Positions 54,098 through 63,460 of a stretch of DNA of 64,000 nucleotides are shown here, one piece after another. This DNA comes from an uncultured Bacteroidota bacterium (GTDB lineage Bacteria > Bacteroidota > Bacteroidia > Chitinophagales > Chitinophagaceae): positions 1 through 64,000 of the forward strand of contig CAIJXT010000015.1 of the NCBI GenBank assembly GCA_903824665.1. The letters are read 5' to 3'. Positions within the stretch are counted from its first letter, which is position 1. Each line of letters begins with the position of its first letter. Both the position numbers and the translations under genes were made by a program. The notes under the pieces are model-generated. The model saw only the letters and a program-made list of their open reading frames with translations. It was not told the origin of the DNA and ran no database searches.

Positions 54098-54877
54098 TTA
54101 AATGCTCCCTGTTCTGCCGCCATCTACGGGAATTGAGGTACCATTGACATAGGCCGCGGCAGGTGACGCCAGAAAAGCTACTACAGCAGCTATTTCTTCC
54201 GGCTTTCCAAACCGGCGTGCCGGTATTTCGCTGATCATTTCGGCTGATACCTCTTCCTCACTCTTTCCTGTCTTTGCCGACTTATTGCCCACTATCGCCG
54301 CCAGCCGGCCTGTAGATGTAGCTCCCGGCAACACATTATTGACCGTTATCCCAAACTGCCCCAGCTCATTAGCCATCGTTTTTGCCCACGATGCTACCGC
54401 ACCGCGCACAGTATTTGATACGCCCAGGCCGCTGAGTGGCACCTTTACCGATGTAGATATTATATTTATTATTCGTCCATAGCCGGCCTTCTTCATACCA
54501 TCAACCACCAGGTTGCTGATGATGTGGTTACAGATGAGGTGCTGATTAAAGGCCAGCAGGAAGTCCTCCGGTTTCGCCTGGGTTACAGGACCGCCGGCAG
54601 GGCCGCCGGTATTATTGATCAGAATATGAACTGTATTTTGTGCTGTAAAAGCCGAAACCGCCTCTTGTACCTGAGCCGGGTTGCTGTAATCTGCAACTAT
54701 AAACCCATGTGCCACTCCGTCTACTACCGGCAATGTTGCTACCGCCTGCTGCAATTTTTCCGCATTTCGGGATAACAGTATGCATCTGGCCCCCATACCG
54801 GCAAGTGCCTGTGCCGATGCCAGCCCTATACCCTGTGTACTGCCACCTATAAGGGCGGTTTTTCCTTCCAATTCCAT
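54098..54877 (-). CDS. Short-chain dehydrogenase-like protein with atypical active site
   Basis: A 259-aa Rossmann-fold protein of the short-chain dehydrogenase/reductase superfamily. The nucleotide motif is GGSTQGIG (TGxxxGIG variant with G for T at the start), and NNTGGPAGG matches the NNAG position. The catalytic Ser-Tyr-Lys set is not conserved. After IINIISTSVK the segment aligned with YxxxK reads SNTVR in GLGVSNTVRGAVASWAKTMA, so Tyr is replaced by Ser and Lys by Arg. This matches the 3-oxoacyl-ACP-reductase-like subgroup whose members lack the full tetrad. It may bind a nucleotide without reducing a substrate. The start at 54877 (MELEGK) fits the family better than 54883. Confidence 0.85.
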   Translation of the reverse strand: MELEGKTALIGGSTQGIGLASAQALAGMGARCILLSRNAEKLQQAVATLPVVDGVAHGFIVADYSNPAQVQEAVSAFTAQNTVHILINNTGGPAGGPVTQAKPEDFLLAFNQHLICNHIISNLVVDGMKKAGYGRIINIISTSVKVPLSGLGVSNTVRGAVASWAKTMANELGQFGITVNNVLPGATSTGRLAAIVGNKSAKTGKSEEEVSAEMISEIPARRFGKPEEIAAVVAFLASPAAAYVNGTSIPVDGGRTGSI

Positions 54878-55042
54878 TCGCATCCGTTGGGTACTTTATT
54901 TGTTGCTTTCGGGTCTGTTTCCAGTCTGGCATTTGCATACCGGCACCACAGCCCGCTTTCGAGGTACCAAAATTAACAGATGGTTTCTATTCTGCATCGT
55001 TTTTCGCAAATAAATTCTGATCTGCCTATCCGGGGCATCCGT

Positions 55043-55062
55043 TATCCGCTTGTTAGCGGATA
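55043..55062 (+). other. Perfect small hairpin in front of the anchor-A protein gene
   Basis: TATCCGCT-TGTT-AGCGGATA is a perfect 8-bp stem with a 4-base loop, 27 bases before the -33 element of the gene at 55177. It could be an operator or structural element; it has no T-run. Confidence 0.4.
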
Positions 55063-55088
55063 TTTATTGAGTTGTTAGCGCTGTGTAC

Positions 55089-55122
55089 TTGTTTCAAATT
55101 ATTCCTAATTCTACTACTTTTG
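55089..55122 (+). promoter_or_regulatory. Promoter of the choice-of-anchor A protein gene
   Basis: TTG (55089-55091) and TACTTTTG (55115-55122) are 23 bases apart. The box matches TAnnTTTG, and the ATG follows 54 bases later. Confidence 0.45.
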
Positions 55123-55176
55123 TATTGTAAGTATTAGCCTGACGGTAGATTAGTTTTTACCCCAATACATTGATAT

Positions 55177-58100
55177 ATGAATAAAGTTATACGCTGTATC
55201 TCCATATTGCTTCTTTCATCAGTTGTTTCATTTCAGGCTTTGTCCCAGAGCCCCACGGCTCCTGCGCTGGGTTTTAATGTGTTCCTTGAGCAGGGCGCGC
55301 GGCTGGTGACCAACGAAACAGAAGGACCAATGGCACTGGGTGGCGACCTCACTGTGGCAGGAAACTACCAGGTGTCTATCAATGATCCGGGCAATTTTTA
55401 CGTATCCGGTGTTCGCGTTACAATGGTAGTAGGCGGCAGGGTAAACTATGTCTCCGGGCTGATGCAGATCAACCAGAATGGTTATATCAAAATAGGTAAT
55501 TGCCTGGGCTCAACAGTGTGGTATCAGGATCCCAATGGCGCCTACCCGCCTATCCGGATCACCCCAACATCTTCTTACGACGCTACTCCCCGCATCAATC
55601 TTCAGGCCAGCGCCAATACACTTGGTGTAAGTGCCGGTGTAAATCCTGTCTGTCAGGCCAATGTGATCGATTTCGCATCAGCCTTTACTGCGCTCCGCGC
55701 CAATGCAGTATGCATGAGTGGCATGGCAGATAATGCCTACATCACCAACTCTTCGGGTACACCGATAGCGCATACCGGTTTGCCATCGCAGGTGAAGATA
55801 ACACTTAACCCCGGGCTGAATGTGCTGAACGTTTCCGGTACAGATCTCAATGCAGTGTCTACGCTGACGTTCAACAACACTCCCGATTCTTCGAGGTTTC
55901 TTGTAGTTAATGTTTCTGCGGCAGGGTCATTTACATGGAATGTTTTTAACTCAGCAGGCATCGGTTTCCCCCAATGCCCTTACATACTGTACAACTTTTA
56001 CAACACTACCACACTTACCATCGGTGGATCGGCAACTATTGAGGGAACAGTTTTTGCACCTAATGCCAGTATCTCCAAAACAACGAACTCTGCAAATCTA
56101 GAGGGTCAGGTGATTGGCAAATCCTATCATCATGCGGGGGGTGAAAATCACTATGCTGTTTTCAAACCTTACATCTCGGGTTGCGGCGGCACACTGGCCA
56201 CAGACGCCACATTCGCTATCAACTCCAATAATCAGTGCCTTGTCTGCAACAATTATGTGTTCACCAATACATCTACCGGCAGCGCACCGCTCACCTATTT
56301 GTGGACTTTTGGTGATGGGACCACGTCGACAGCCGTTAATCCGGTGAAAATATACACCGCAACAGGCACCTATAATGTGAAGCTGAAAGCAACCGGCCCC
56401 GGTGGTAATGACTCATTGACCCAGGTAGTGACTGTAACAAGCAATCCGCCACATGGTTTCACCATCAACGACTCCTCGCAGGAGCTTACCGGAAACAGCT
56501 TTGTATTTACCAGCACCACACCCACCTTTGGCAATGTCTATTACTGGACCTTTGGCAACGGCACTACCTCTCCTGCTATCAATCCGTCTTTAACCTACAC
56601 AGCCTGCGGCGTTTATACCGTAATGCAGCGTGTTACCGGCAGCGGTGGCTGTGTGGTAGAGACCTACCATACAGTGGTTGTAGAGACCGATGGCGTAGGC
56701 GGCGGTGGTGGTGGCGGCCTGGAGAGCCATAGCATGGGCGACCTGATCAGCAAGCGCGAATTTGCACGGATCAAAAACAGTGTGCCCGCCAAAACAGACT
56801 ACAGTACCCTGCCACTGTTCAGCAAGGCAGCTCCGCATGCTGCGGCGAGGTCTACTGCCGGCACCGGCACATTGCAGAAGTATATACCCGCTACACTGGA
56901 TGCGGCCACTACACCCAAGATCACAACCCCTGCCGACCTCACCACCATCACCACAGCTGTAGATGTGTTTTCGGTAGACTACACAAAGAATGATGTCTCC
57001 AAGGCAGTGGTGCTCGCTATTGCCACTACCGGCAGGCCATACAATCATACCAAGTCTATCTGCGACCGTTTCCGCGGCGCCTCTTTACTCGATACGCGTA
57101 TTGTACAGATCAACGGATACCAATTCATCCAGTTTGCATTGCAGCAAAACGACGGCCGCATAGAGCACTCTATAGCTTTTGCAGTCGGCAAATCAACAGG
57201 CAGCACCAATTATAAACTGCAAAGCAAATGGCTGATCTCTGAATACACGCCCGATGACTCTGTATTCAATTTTCAGGTATGGGCCAGCACGCCCGAAAAC
57301 ACACAAAAACTGGTGAGCGGAATACTCAGCAACCTGGCTGCTGAAATGCCTGTGCTGCAGGTAGATAACAACGTTGCTCTTCCCGGCGCATACATAGCAC
57401 ATGGCACCCGCAACAAGCAATATCTGGACGTGAACATCTTTACAAGAAACGCAACCAATAATGCCAAAATGGTGTTCATTCAGAAGATCAATGAGGTTGC
57501 CGGCGAAGACTCGCTGATTATACCTTTCAATCTTGCTGCAGGTTCAGACAACCATTTCAGTATACCTATCTACGATGGCTACGAGTATGAAGGTCATTTT
57601 TATATCAACGACTCGCTTGCCGATGATGTATATATGGCAGATGGCGGATGGAGCATAGATTTTGACAAGACCAACACAACAATTGTCAACTTCAAGCCCA
57701 ACAACAATATAGCACGCATATATGCCGACAATGAGTTCCCGTTGTACCGGAGTGTTCAACTCAATGTCAATTCGCACGATTACATTTCTGTTTACAAATT
57801 TGTAAAGTCGGGTCAGGAAAAAGCAGATCTTACGCCCTACCATTCCTACAAGTTCTTTGCAAAGGGTGAAGGCAAAATGGAAATTGTCCTGATCAAGGAA
57901 TCTGTAGAGCAATTTGCCGACCAATACAAAATGACTGTAAATCTGGATCCGGCAGGAAAGAACTACCAGATCAGCTTTGATGATTTTGTATCAGACCGCC
58001 TTTCAGCCCCCTTCAACCCCGGTGATGTAAAGGCTGTAGTGTACAACTTCAATTTTAATGGTGTTGCTACTGAGCTCAATTTCTTTGCAGATGAGCAGTC

Positions 58101-58401
58101 GTTTTCGCCTGCTGTAGTAAACAGCATCAGGGCGCTATCGTCTAAGAAAGTAACGATATCGCCCAATCCGGCCAATGCGAAATTCCAGTTGAAATTTGCA
58201 AGCGAAGAAGACCGCGATCTGGATCTGACACTTACAGATCTTACCGGCAAACTGGTATACCGCCAGACCGTGCATGCTGTTACCGGCTTCAATACATTTG
58301 ATATTCAGTTGCCATCGGGTATTCCACAATCGGTAATGCTGGTGCAACTAGGCAATGACAACATCAAGTACGGCATAACCAAACTGAGCATCGTAAAATA
58401 A
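55177..58401 (+). CDS. Secreted T9SS protein with choice-of-anchor A and PKD domains
   Basis: A 1074-aa surface protein with a signal peptide (ISILLLSSVVSFQALSQ). Residues about 30-330 are a choice-of-anchor A (collagen-binding/ice-binding-like) domain: ALGFNVFLEQGARLVTNE, then GPMALGGDLTVAGNY and later GQVIGKSYHHAGGENHY. Two PKD domains follow (about 345-510), with YLWTFGDGTTS and YYWTFGNGTTS as the key WxFGDG turns. After a glycine linker (VGGGGGGGL) comes a 450-residue beta-rich part without a known family. The C-terminal T9SS type A sorting domain (ISPNPANAKFQLKF... LTDLTGKLVYRQ) completes it. Its role is likely adhesion. It is a single gene bounded by its own promoter and a strong terminator. 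Confidence 0.86.
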   Translation: MNKVIRCISILLLSSVVSFQALSQSPTAPALGFNVFLEQGARLVTNETEGPMALGGDLTVAGNYQVSINDPGNFYVSGVRVTMVVGGRVNYVSGLMQINQNGYIKIGNCLGSTVWYQDPNGAYPPIRITPTSSYDATPRINLQASANTLGVSAGVNPVCQANVIDFASAFTALRANAVCMSGMADNAYITNSSGTPIAHTGLPSQVKITLNPGLNVLNVSGTDLNAVSTLTFNNTPDSSRFLVVNVSAAGSFTWNVFNSAGIGFPQCPYILYNFYNTTTLTIGGSATIEGTVFAPNASISKTTNSANLEGQVIGKSYHHAGGENHYAVFKPYISGCGGTLATDATFAINSNNQCLVCNNYVFTNTSTGSAPLTYLWTFGDGTTSTAVNPVKIYTATGTYNVKLKATGPGGNDSLTQVVTVTSNPPHGFTINDSSQELTGNSFVFTSTTPTFGNVYYWTFGNGTTSPAINPSLTYTACGVYTVMQRVTGSGGCVVETYHTVVVETDGVGGGGGGGLESHSMGDLISKREFARIKNSVPAKTDYSTLPLFSKAAPHAAARSTAGTGTLQKYIPATLDAATTPKITTPADLTTITTAVDVFSVDYTKNDVSKAVVLAIATTGRPYNHTKSICDRFRGASLLDTRIVQINGYQFIQFALQQNDGRIEHSIAFAVGKSTGSTNYKLQSKWLISEYTPDDSVFNFQVWASTPENTQKLVSGILSNLAAEMPVLQVDNNVALPGAYIAHGTRNKQYLDVNIFTRNATNNAKMVFIQKINEVAGEDSLIIPFNLAAGSDNHFSIPIYDGYEYEGHFYINDSLADDVYMADGGWSIDFDKTNTTIVNFKPNNNIARIYADNEFPLYRSVQLNVNSHDYISVYKFVKSGQEKADLTPYHSYKFFAKGEGKMEIVLIKESVEQFADQYKMTVNLDPAGKNYQISFDDFVSDRLSAPFNPGDVKAVVYNFNFNGVATELNFFADEQSFSPAVVNSIRALSSKKVTISPNPANAKFQLKFASEEDRDLDLTLTDLTGKLVYRQTVHAVTGFNTFDIQLPSGIPQSVMLVQLGNDNIKYGITKLSIVK

Positions 58402-58426
58402 CACCAAAATCAGTATTGAACTGCCC

Positions 58427-58468
58427 AAAAAAGTAAAGGATTCCGGTAGCGGAATCCTTTACTTTTTT
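58427..58468. terminator. Strong terminator after the anchor-A protein gene
   Basis: Perfect 18-bp stem AAAAAAGTAAAGGATTCC (58427-58444) and complement (58451-58468) with a GGTAGC loop and terminal T-run. It is symmetrical, so it may also serve the leftward gene at 58578. Confidence 0.92.
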
Positions 58469-58577
58469 CAGCGATCCTCACTTATCGCAACTATGTCTGA
58501 GTATTCTGATTCTGAAGGCTTTTATACCTTGAATCTGACTTTTTGTCCGGTATTTTATCGCCTGGGCAGTGTAATAA

Positions 58578-59048
58578 TCAGGGAACAAGCTCAAGACGGG
58601 TCTTTACGTATTGTCTGATCTTGCGTACATAATCGAAATAGCCCATTTCCATACGCACCCAGAATACGGTGAACACCAGTGTGCTGATGGCAAGCATGGT
58701 ACTGGCTATGGTAAACTCCCTGCCTACAAAATACAGGATAATAGATGCTGCAAACAGGAATATGCAAAACAGCACCACCAGCAGCGGCCCACCATAGTCC
58801 AGCATTCTGATCTTGCTGGTAATAACAACATGGGTAGTGTTTCCATCCTGCCTTATGTCCACATTGGTTATGGGCAGGGTTTTGATGTCGGTTACCTGCT
58901 CTGCATGAGGGGCAATCGTGAGCTTCTGCTCCTGTTCGTACACTTCAAAATCAAGGTCATGGATCTTTACATGATTACCAATCAGGCGATTCTTGAAATC
59001 ATCCTTGGCAATTGGGGATTCGAATTTTTGCGTTCTGGTGAAAAACAT
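58578..59048 (-). CDS. Small two-helix membrane protein of unknown function
   Basis: A 156-aa protein. The first 75 residues are soluble and mixed alpha/beta (MFFTRTQKFESPIAKDDFKN). Residues about 84-105 (GGPLLVVLFCIFLFAASIIL) and about 112-132 (IASTMLAISTLVFTVFWVRM) are membrane helices, and a basic tail ends in TRLELVP. No family is recognised. It looks like a real gene because of the regular start, the clear membrane topology and the terminator near its end. It is flanked by two giant secreted-protein genes but has no evident link to them. Confidence 0.6.
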   Translation of the reverse strand: MFFTRTQKFESPIAKDDFKNRLIGNHVKIHDLDFEVYEQEQKLTIAPHAEQVTDIKTLPITNVDIRQDGNTTHVVITSKIRMLDYGGPLLVVLFCIFLFAASIILYFVGREFTIASTMLAISTLVFTVFWVRMEMGYFDYVRKIRQYVKTRLELVP

Positions 59049-59511
59049 AACATCTTGTTTTAGAGGGTGAACAATGAACTCTATATATTAAGACGCATAA
59101 ATTGTGCCAGAAGTTTGTTTTTTTAATTTTTTTTACTTATGCCAAATCTGTTCGCCCGCCAGAATTTATATTGAAAAATTCATCACATTAAAAATTGAGG
59201 GGGTTTGTGCTTTTATTAGCTCACGGTTTGCGCCGAAGCACGCCACATTTTGCAATAACGTCTGTGGATCAGCATCTTTTCCCTAAAACTCTTATTCGAA
59301 TTGTATAATAAAATATTTATAAAACACTATTTCCGGTGCCCTGAAACGATTCCCTTTCAGCCTGGCTATCCCCGATATGTGGCGTAATTTTTCCCCAATC
59401 CGGGATGATACACACCTCAAACCGTGGCAAAAAAACAGTTTCACGGGTACCCTCCCCAGGGATAAATTGTGTAGGTTGATTACATTTTCCACTGCCCGCA
59501 AATAACAAAAA
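59049..59511. ncRNA. Intergenic region with a structured, GC-richer segment (possible ncRNA)
   Basis: No protein gene is convincing. The first 280 bases are very AT-rich. From about 59330 to 59505 the base composition changes and several short stems appear: CTGAAA/TTTCAG (59341-59360), CCGTG/CACGG (59422-59446) and GGGTACCCTCCCCAGGG near 59445-59465. This is compatible with a small structured RNA, most likely on the minus strand, but no known family (6S, tmRNA, RNase P or SRP) could be matched by eye. Confidence 0.25.
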
Positions 59512-59535
59512 CGGCTGCCGGAAAACCGACAGCCG
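59512..59535 (-). terminator. Terminator of the CHU_C protein gene
   Basis: CGGCTGCCGG / CCGACAGCCG with an AAAA loop and one G-T-type mismatch. On the minus strand it is followed by TTTTTG. It lies 22 bases past the stop codon. Confidence 0.8.
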
Positions 59536-59557
59536 CTTTGTATTTCATTTTCATTTG

Positions 59558-62260
59558 TTACCGCACCAGGGTCACATTCCCTTTGTAAATCTTGTCTATC
59601 TGCCCCGGTTTGGCAAGTATTATAGAGTAGTTGTACACACCCAGATCGGCAGGTACACCGTTCATTGTACCATCCCAGCCCTGAGAATCGCCGGTCTTGA
59701 AATCGTACACCATTTCACCCCAACGGTTGTAGATTTTGAAGTCTACTATCCGCTGATGCTTCAAGCCTCTGATACGGAACAGATCATTCAGTCCGTCACC
59801 GTTAGGTGTAAACGCAGTGGGTATAAATTCAGTCATGTCGATATCCACGTCAATTGTTGTTATTGCAGAGTCGCGGCAACCCCATTCATTTATTCCATAC
59901 ACTTTGTAGGTAGTAGAGTCCAGCGGTTTTGCCATCGGATTGCTGATATTAGGATTGTCGAGCGATCCGTCGTTTGGAATCCAGGTATAGAACAGATGGT
60001 CGGGACTCAGCCTGATAGCATTTAACTGTATCGAAGACCCATACGGTATTGTTGCAAACGGCGGGTTGATAGCAATCTTTACAGGTGGCGCCACAACGAT
60101 GGTGATAGAATCCAAGTCTGTGCAGGTTGTCACATCAGTACTGTTTATTCTGATCTCATATTTATAGGTTCCCGGTGTCTGTGTAAAGAAGTGCGGCTGC
60201 AGCGAGTCGCCTCCTTCCAGGAAGTGAACTGTAGGTGTCCATACATAACTGAAACCATCATTAGGGGGCGTCACGGCCACACCTACCGGCATAGGCAACC
60301 CTATACATACGATAGTATCACTGGTAAGTATGTTAACCTGTGGATCATAAACACGGTAATTGATAGTGTGCTTTATGTCCGGACATTTCGGATACGATGC
60401 TGTGAGCGTATAGGTGGTAGAGAATGGTGGATAAGGAGGGTTGATAGTGGGCTCCATAATGTTGGGATCGGATACGCCAATCGTCTGCTGCCAACGGTAC
60501 GAAAACTCCGTATCGCCCAGCACTCTTACCTGGAAGATTCCCGTTGGTGCGCATATCCCGGTATCAGGACTGATGATCGCGAAATCATTGGGGAGTACAT
60601 GCAGGAAAATAGTATCAATAGTGCTGCAACCCGGCACCGGTGCGCTCACAGTCACATACTGCCACCTGTCTATGCTGTCGCCAGGTGTGAAGATAGGATT
60701 GTAAATGGCCGGGTTATTAAGATCGGTTGTTGGGTTCCACAAGTAAGTATACGTTACCCCACCCGGCAGTGCATTTACATTGAGCTGCAAAGGTGTGCTC
60801 TGGCAGGTGATCTGTATGTCCGGCCCGGCATCTACTACCGGCTTTTCGTACACATCTATTTTGATCACATCTCGAACCGGCAGGCAGCCGCCACCCGAAA
60901 ATGTACCCGTAACCGTGTAGGTTGTTGATACCGTAGGTGATGCGGTAGGATTCAGAATAGTGCTGCTGCTCAGCGAGCCGGCAGGCGACCAGGTGTAATT
61001 GAGCAGTGTATCTCCGGTAGCGCTTATAGATACATACTGCCCCTGACAGATTGCTGTATCGCTGGTATTGATCTTCAAAACAAAAGAATCGATGATGGTG
61101 ACCATTGCACTGTCTATCACCACAGGTGCACCGCCACAGGTGTAAGGAGCGAGTATGAAAATCTTCACTGTTTTTGGACCTGTTGGCGGAACTACAAGGC
61201 CATAAATCCATACCACCGCGTCAGAGTCTGATGCTGGTATGGTGACACTGTCAGGAATAAATGTGTAGTCAAATCCGTTTACCGCAGTTCCGCCTATCAG
61301 GTAGTGTATCGTCAGTGGGTTTATCATACTGCCCTGGCGCTTGAAGGTGAACTTGGCAGGCAGACATCCGCGTACACAATACTGTGAGCCGGCTACTGTA
61401 TCTGCAGGATTCATACCGGTAGGTGCGATGCTCAATGCGGTAGATGTCAGCGAACCAGCCTCGAGAAACACACCAGAATCGTAAATGCCGTCAGTAATAT
61501 CCGCAACACCCAACTTCAGGTGATAGGTGTCGCATGGCGTTACTGCGGCAATAGCCGTCAGTTTTGTTGTAATGCCGTCGTAAGAAATAAGTGTTCCGCC
61601 TATGTTGTTGATATAATAAGCACAGAAAGGCGCACCCGGCCCCATTGCATTGCAGGTCGATATGGGTCCGCCAAGACCACCACCACAGTTAATACTGTTG
61701 ATACATACAGGTATGTTGGTACCCGGCACCAGCGCTATATTGGTAGGTGTTGCATAACCGGGACCAGAGATAAAGAACGCAAACGGATCATTGAATCCGG
61801 TACATGTAAATCCATTGTACTCTTCAGAACCGAAAATGTATTTGAATTTCACAGTATCACCAGCCGGACGAAAATCAAAATCGAGCAAACAGGCGTTACG
61901 GGAGGTACCACCGGCTACTGCACTCAGCATGGGGTGCCCGGGCATACCATTGTCCCACGATGCAAAACCGGGGCCGTTTGATCCTATACCCGCAGGGCCG
62001 CTTCTTGCCCGTCCCGAAGTAAGTACCACTCCGCTGTCAAAAATGAGTGGCGAGGTTACCGTTGTTGAGAATACTCCTTTTGCCGAATCGTGGCAGGTAA
62101 GCACAGGGTTTATGCCTATTACGCCAGGCCCCAGCAACTTGTTCATCATTACAGAAGCAGTAACCGTGTTAGAGGTCACCACCAACTGCGCTGATGATCT
62201 GCCGGCGAAGGCTACTGCCATCGCCAACACAACACCGAATATATAATGTATCTTCTTCAT
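59558..62260 (-). CDS. Secreted protein with choice-of-anchor L and CHU_C (gliding-associated) domains
   Basis: A 900-aa surface protein with a signal peptide (KKIHYIFGVVLAMAVAFAG). Residues about 30-270 are a choice-of-anchor L domain (MNKLLGPGVIGINPVLTC, KGVFSTTV..., FIFGSEEYNGF-like segment KYIFGSEEYNGFTCTGFNDP). A Calx-beta-like segment follows (about 285-390), then about four PKD-like domains with ICQGQYVSI, ITCQSTPLQL and IVCIGLPMPV starts. The C-terminal 85 residues are the gliding-motility-associated CHU_C domain (FIPTAFTPNGDGLNDLF, FKIYNRWGEMVYDF, WDGTMNG... VYNYSIIL), i.e. a type B T9SS signal. It is probably exported by T9SS for adhesion or gliding. Clear terminator at the 3' end. 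Confidence 0.9.
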   Translation of the reverse strand: MKKIHYIFGVVLAMAVAFAGRSSAQLVVTSNTVTASVMMNKLLGPGVIGINPVLTCHDSAKGVFSTTVTSPLIFDSGVVLTSGRARSGPAGIGSNGPGFASWDNGMPGHPMLSAVAGGTSRNACLLDFDFRPAGDTVKFKYIFGSEEYNGFTCTGFNDPFAFFISGPGYATPTNIALVPGTNIPVCINSINCGGGLGGPISTCNAMGPGAPFCAYYINNIGGTLISYDGITTKLTAIAAVTPCDTYHLKLGVADITDGIYDSGVFLEAGSLTSTALSIAPTGMNPADTVAGSQYCVRGCLPAKFTFKRQGSMINPLTIHYLIGGTAVNGFDYTFIPDSVTIPASDSDAVVWIYGLVVPPTGPKTVKIFILAPYTCGGAPVVIDSAMVTIIDSFVLKINTSDTAICQGQYVSISATGDTLLNYTWSPAGSLSSSTILNPTASPTVSTTYTVTGTFSGGGCLPVRDVIKIDVYEKPVVDAGPDIQITCQSTPLQLNVNALPGGVTYTYLWNPTTDLNNPAIYNPIFTPGDSIDRWQYVTVSAPVPGCSTIDTIFLHVLPNDFAIISPDTGICAPTGIFQVRVLGDTEFSYRWQQTIGVSDPNIMEPTINPPYPPFSTTYTLTASYPKCPDIKHTINYRVYDPQVNILTSDTIVCIGLPMPVGVAVTPPNDGFSYVWTPTVHFLEGGDSLQPHFFTQTPGTYKYEIRINSTDVTTCTDLDSITIVVAPPVKIAINPPFATIPYGSSIQLNAIRLSPDHLFYTWIPNDGSLDNPNISNPMAKPLDSTTYKVYGINEWGCRDSAITTIDVDIDMTEFIPTAFTPNGDGLNDLFRIRGLKHQRIVDFKIYNRWGEMVYDFKTGDSQGWDGTMNGVPADLGVYNYSIILAKPGQIDKIYKGNVTLVR

Positions 62261-62465
62261 CTCTACTCAATTTTTATGCAGAAAACTTATGTTCTGATTT
62301 CAAATGTAACGCGAAAGGTACCGCTATCTGCCGAATTACCAAAATCAGGCAGTTAATAAAAAGACGGTTCAATTTAAAATTTCGTTGGGAAATCAGACGA
62401 AATTTTCACATATTATTTTAACTGCTAAACATGAATTTCACTATTCATCGTTAATTTGCACCGCT

Positions 62466-63347
62466 ATGCATATCCGTTTTTTGAAAAATAATGCCGTTCT
62501 TTTGCTGGTCGTATTGTTTGTCTTTTCTTGCAGCACCTCGAAACGCACCGGGAAATACACTGTTTTGCCCGGAACCTGGCAATCGCAGCCCATAGTTATT
62601 GATGGCGACTGTACAGATTGGCCATCTCCCTACCCCAATTATGATGCCAAGGCTATGGTGGCCTATGCCACCTCTAATGATGCAGACAACCTGTATATCA
62701 CCATGCAGACCGGCGATCCGCTGACTCAGGTCAAAATTCTGAAACAAGGCATGACTGTTTCTATCGATACCGGTGGCCGTAAAGATCCGTCTTACAATAT
62801 CAATTATCCCTTACCAAACGAAACAGACCTTTCAGAGCTGTTCACACAAGGTGAGGGTGTCAAAAAAGATGGCAGCACACACCTGAGCCGTCAGTTTGAG
62901 CAAAAATTGCGCAAAAATGCCGAAAGCGCCAGCCAGTTTGCTATTGATGGGTTTGGCACCTGCAGTGGCGGCTACATGGTTGCACAGACATTGCCATGCG
63001 GTATAAAAGTAAAAATAAGCGTTGACGAATATAAACAACTGGTATGGGAAGCCGTTGTGCCTTTCAAGGCGCTCTACAACCGGGATCAGATAGGCGCACC
63101 CTATGCTGGCAAAGCGATAAGTGTGTGTTTTGCAGTGAAGGGGTTCAAAAGCCAGTCGAAGGGCACCGACAACAACGCATCGCCAATGGGCGCAAACAAC
63201 ATGGGCGGGGGCGGCATGGGCGCAGGTGGCCGGCCAAACAGTACGCCAATGGGCGCATCGGTGAACAGCCCAGCAAAAGACAACCCCATGCAGCGGCTCT
63301 ACGAAAGCACCCGTACATGGAAACATTTTGCAATAGCCTGGCAATAA
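62466..63347 (+). CDS. Lipoprotein with DOMON/CBM9-like fold
   Basis: A 293-aa lipoprotein from the ATG at 62466, which gives a signal peptide with lipobox FVFSCSTS (Cys about residue 20). The mature part resembles the CBM9/DOMON-like sandwich seen in sugar- or heme-binding proteins: VIDGDCTDWPSPYPNYDA at the start and NLYITMQTGDPLTQ as a strand pair. The C-terminal 50 residues are glycine/methionine/asparagine-rich (PMGANNMGGGGMGAGGRPNS), an unusual low-complexity tail before a short basic end. No function is claimed. The frame is open upstream to 62385, but that part lacks signal features. The gene is followed by nuoA, 113 bases on. Confidence 0.65.
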   Translation: MHIRFLKNNAVLLLVVLFVFSCSTSKRTGKYTVLPGTWQSQPIVIDGDCTDWPSPYPNYDAKAMVAYATSNDADNLYITMQTGDPLTQVKILKQGMTVSIDTGGRKDPSYNINYPLPNETDLSELFTQGEGVKKDGSTHLSRQFEQKLRKNAESASQFAIDGFGTCSGGYMVAQTLPCGIKVKISVDEYKQLVWEAVVPFKALYNRDQIGAPYAGKAISVCFAVKGFKSQSKGTDNNASPMGANNMGGGGMGAGGRPNSTPMGASVNSPAKDNPMQRLYESTRTWKHFAIAWQ

Positions 63348-63389
63348 CTGGGACAGCGCGCAAACAGTTTTTGTTAATCCCGCTGCTGC

Positions 63390-63419
63390 TTGTATTTTCG
63401 CTGCATAACTGTAACTTTG
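63390..63419 (+). promoter_or_regulatory. Promoter of nuoA
   Basis: TTG (63390-63392) and TAACTTTG (63412-63419), 19 bases apart, match the Bacteroidota -33/-7 consensus. The ATG at 63461 is 42 bases downstream. Confidence 0.55.
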
Positions 63420-63460
63420 TATATTCCAATTAATACACTACTATTTAGCAAGTAACCGGT

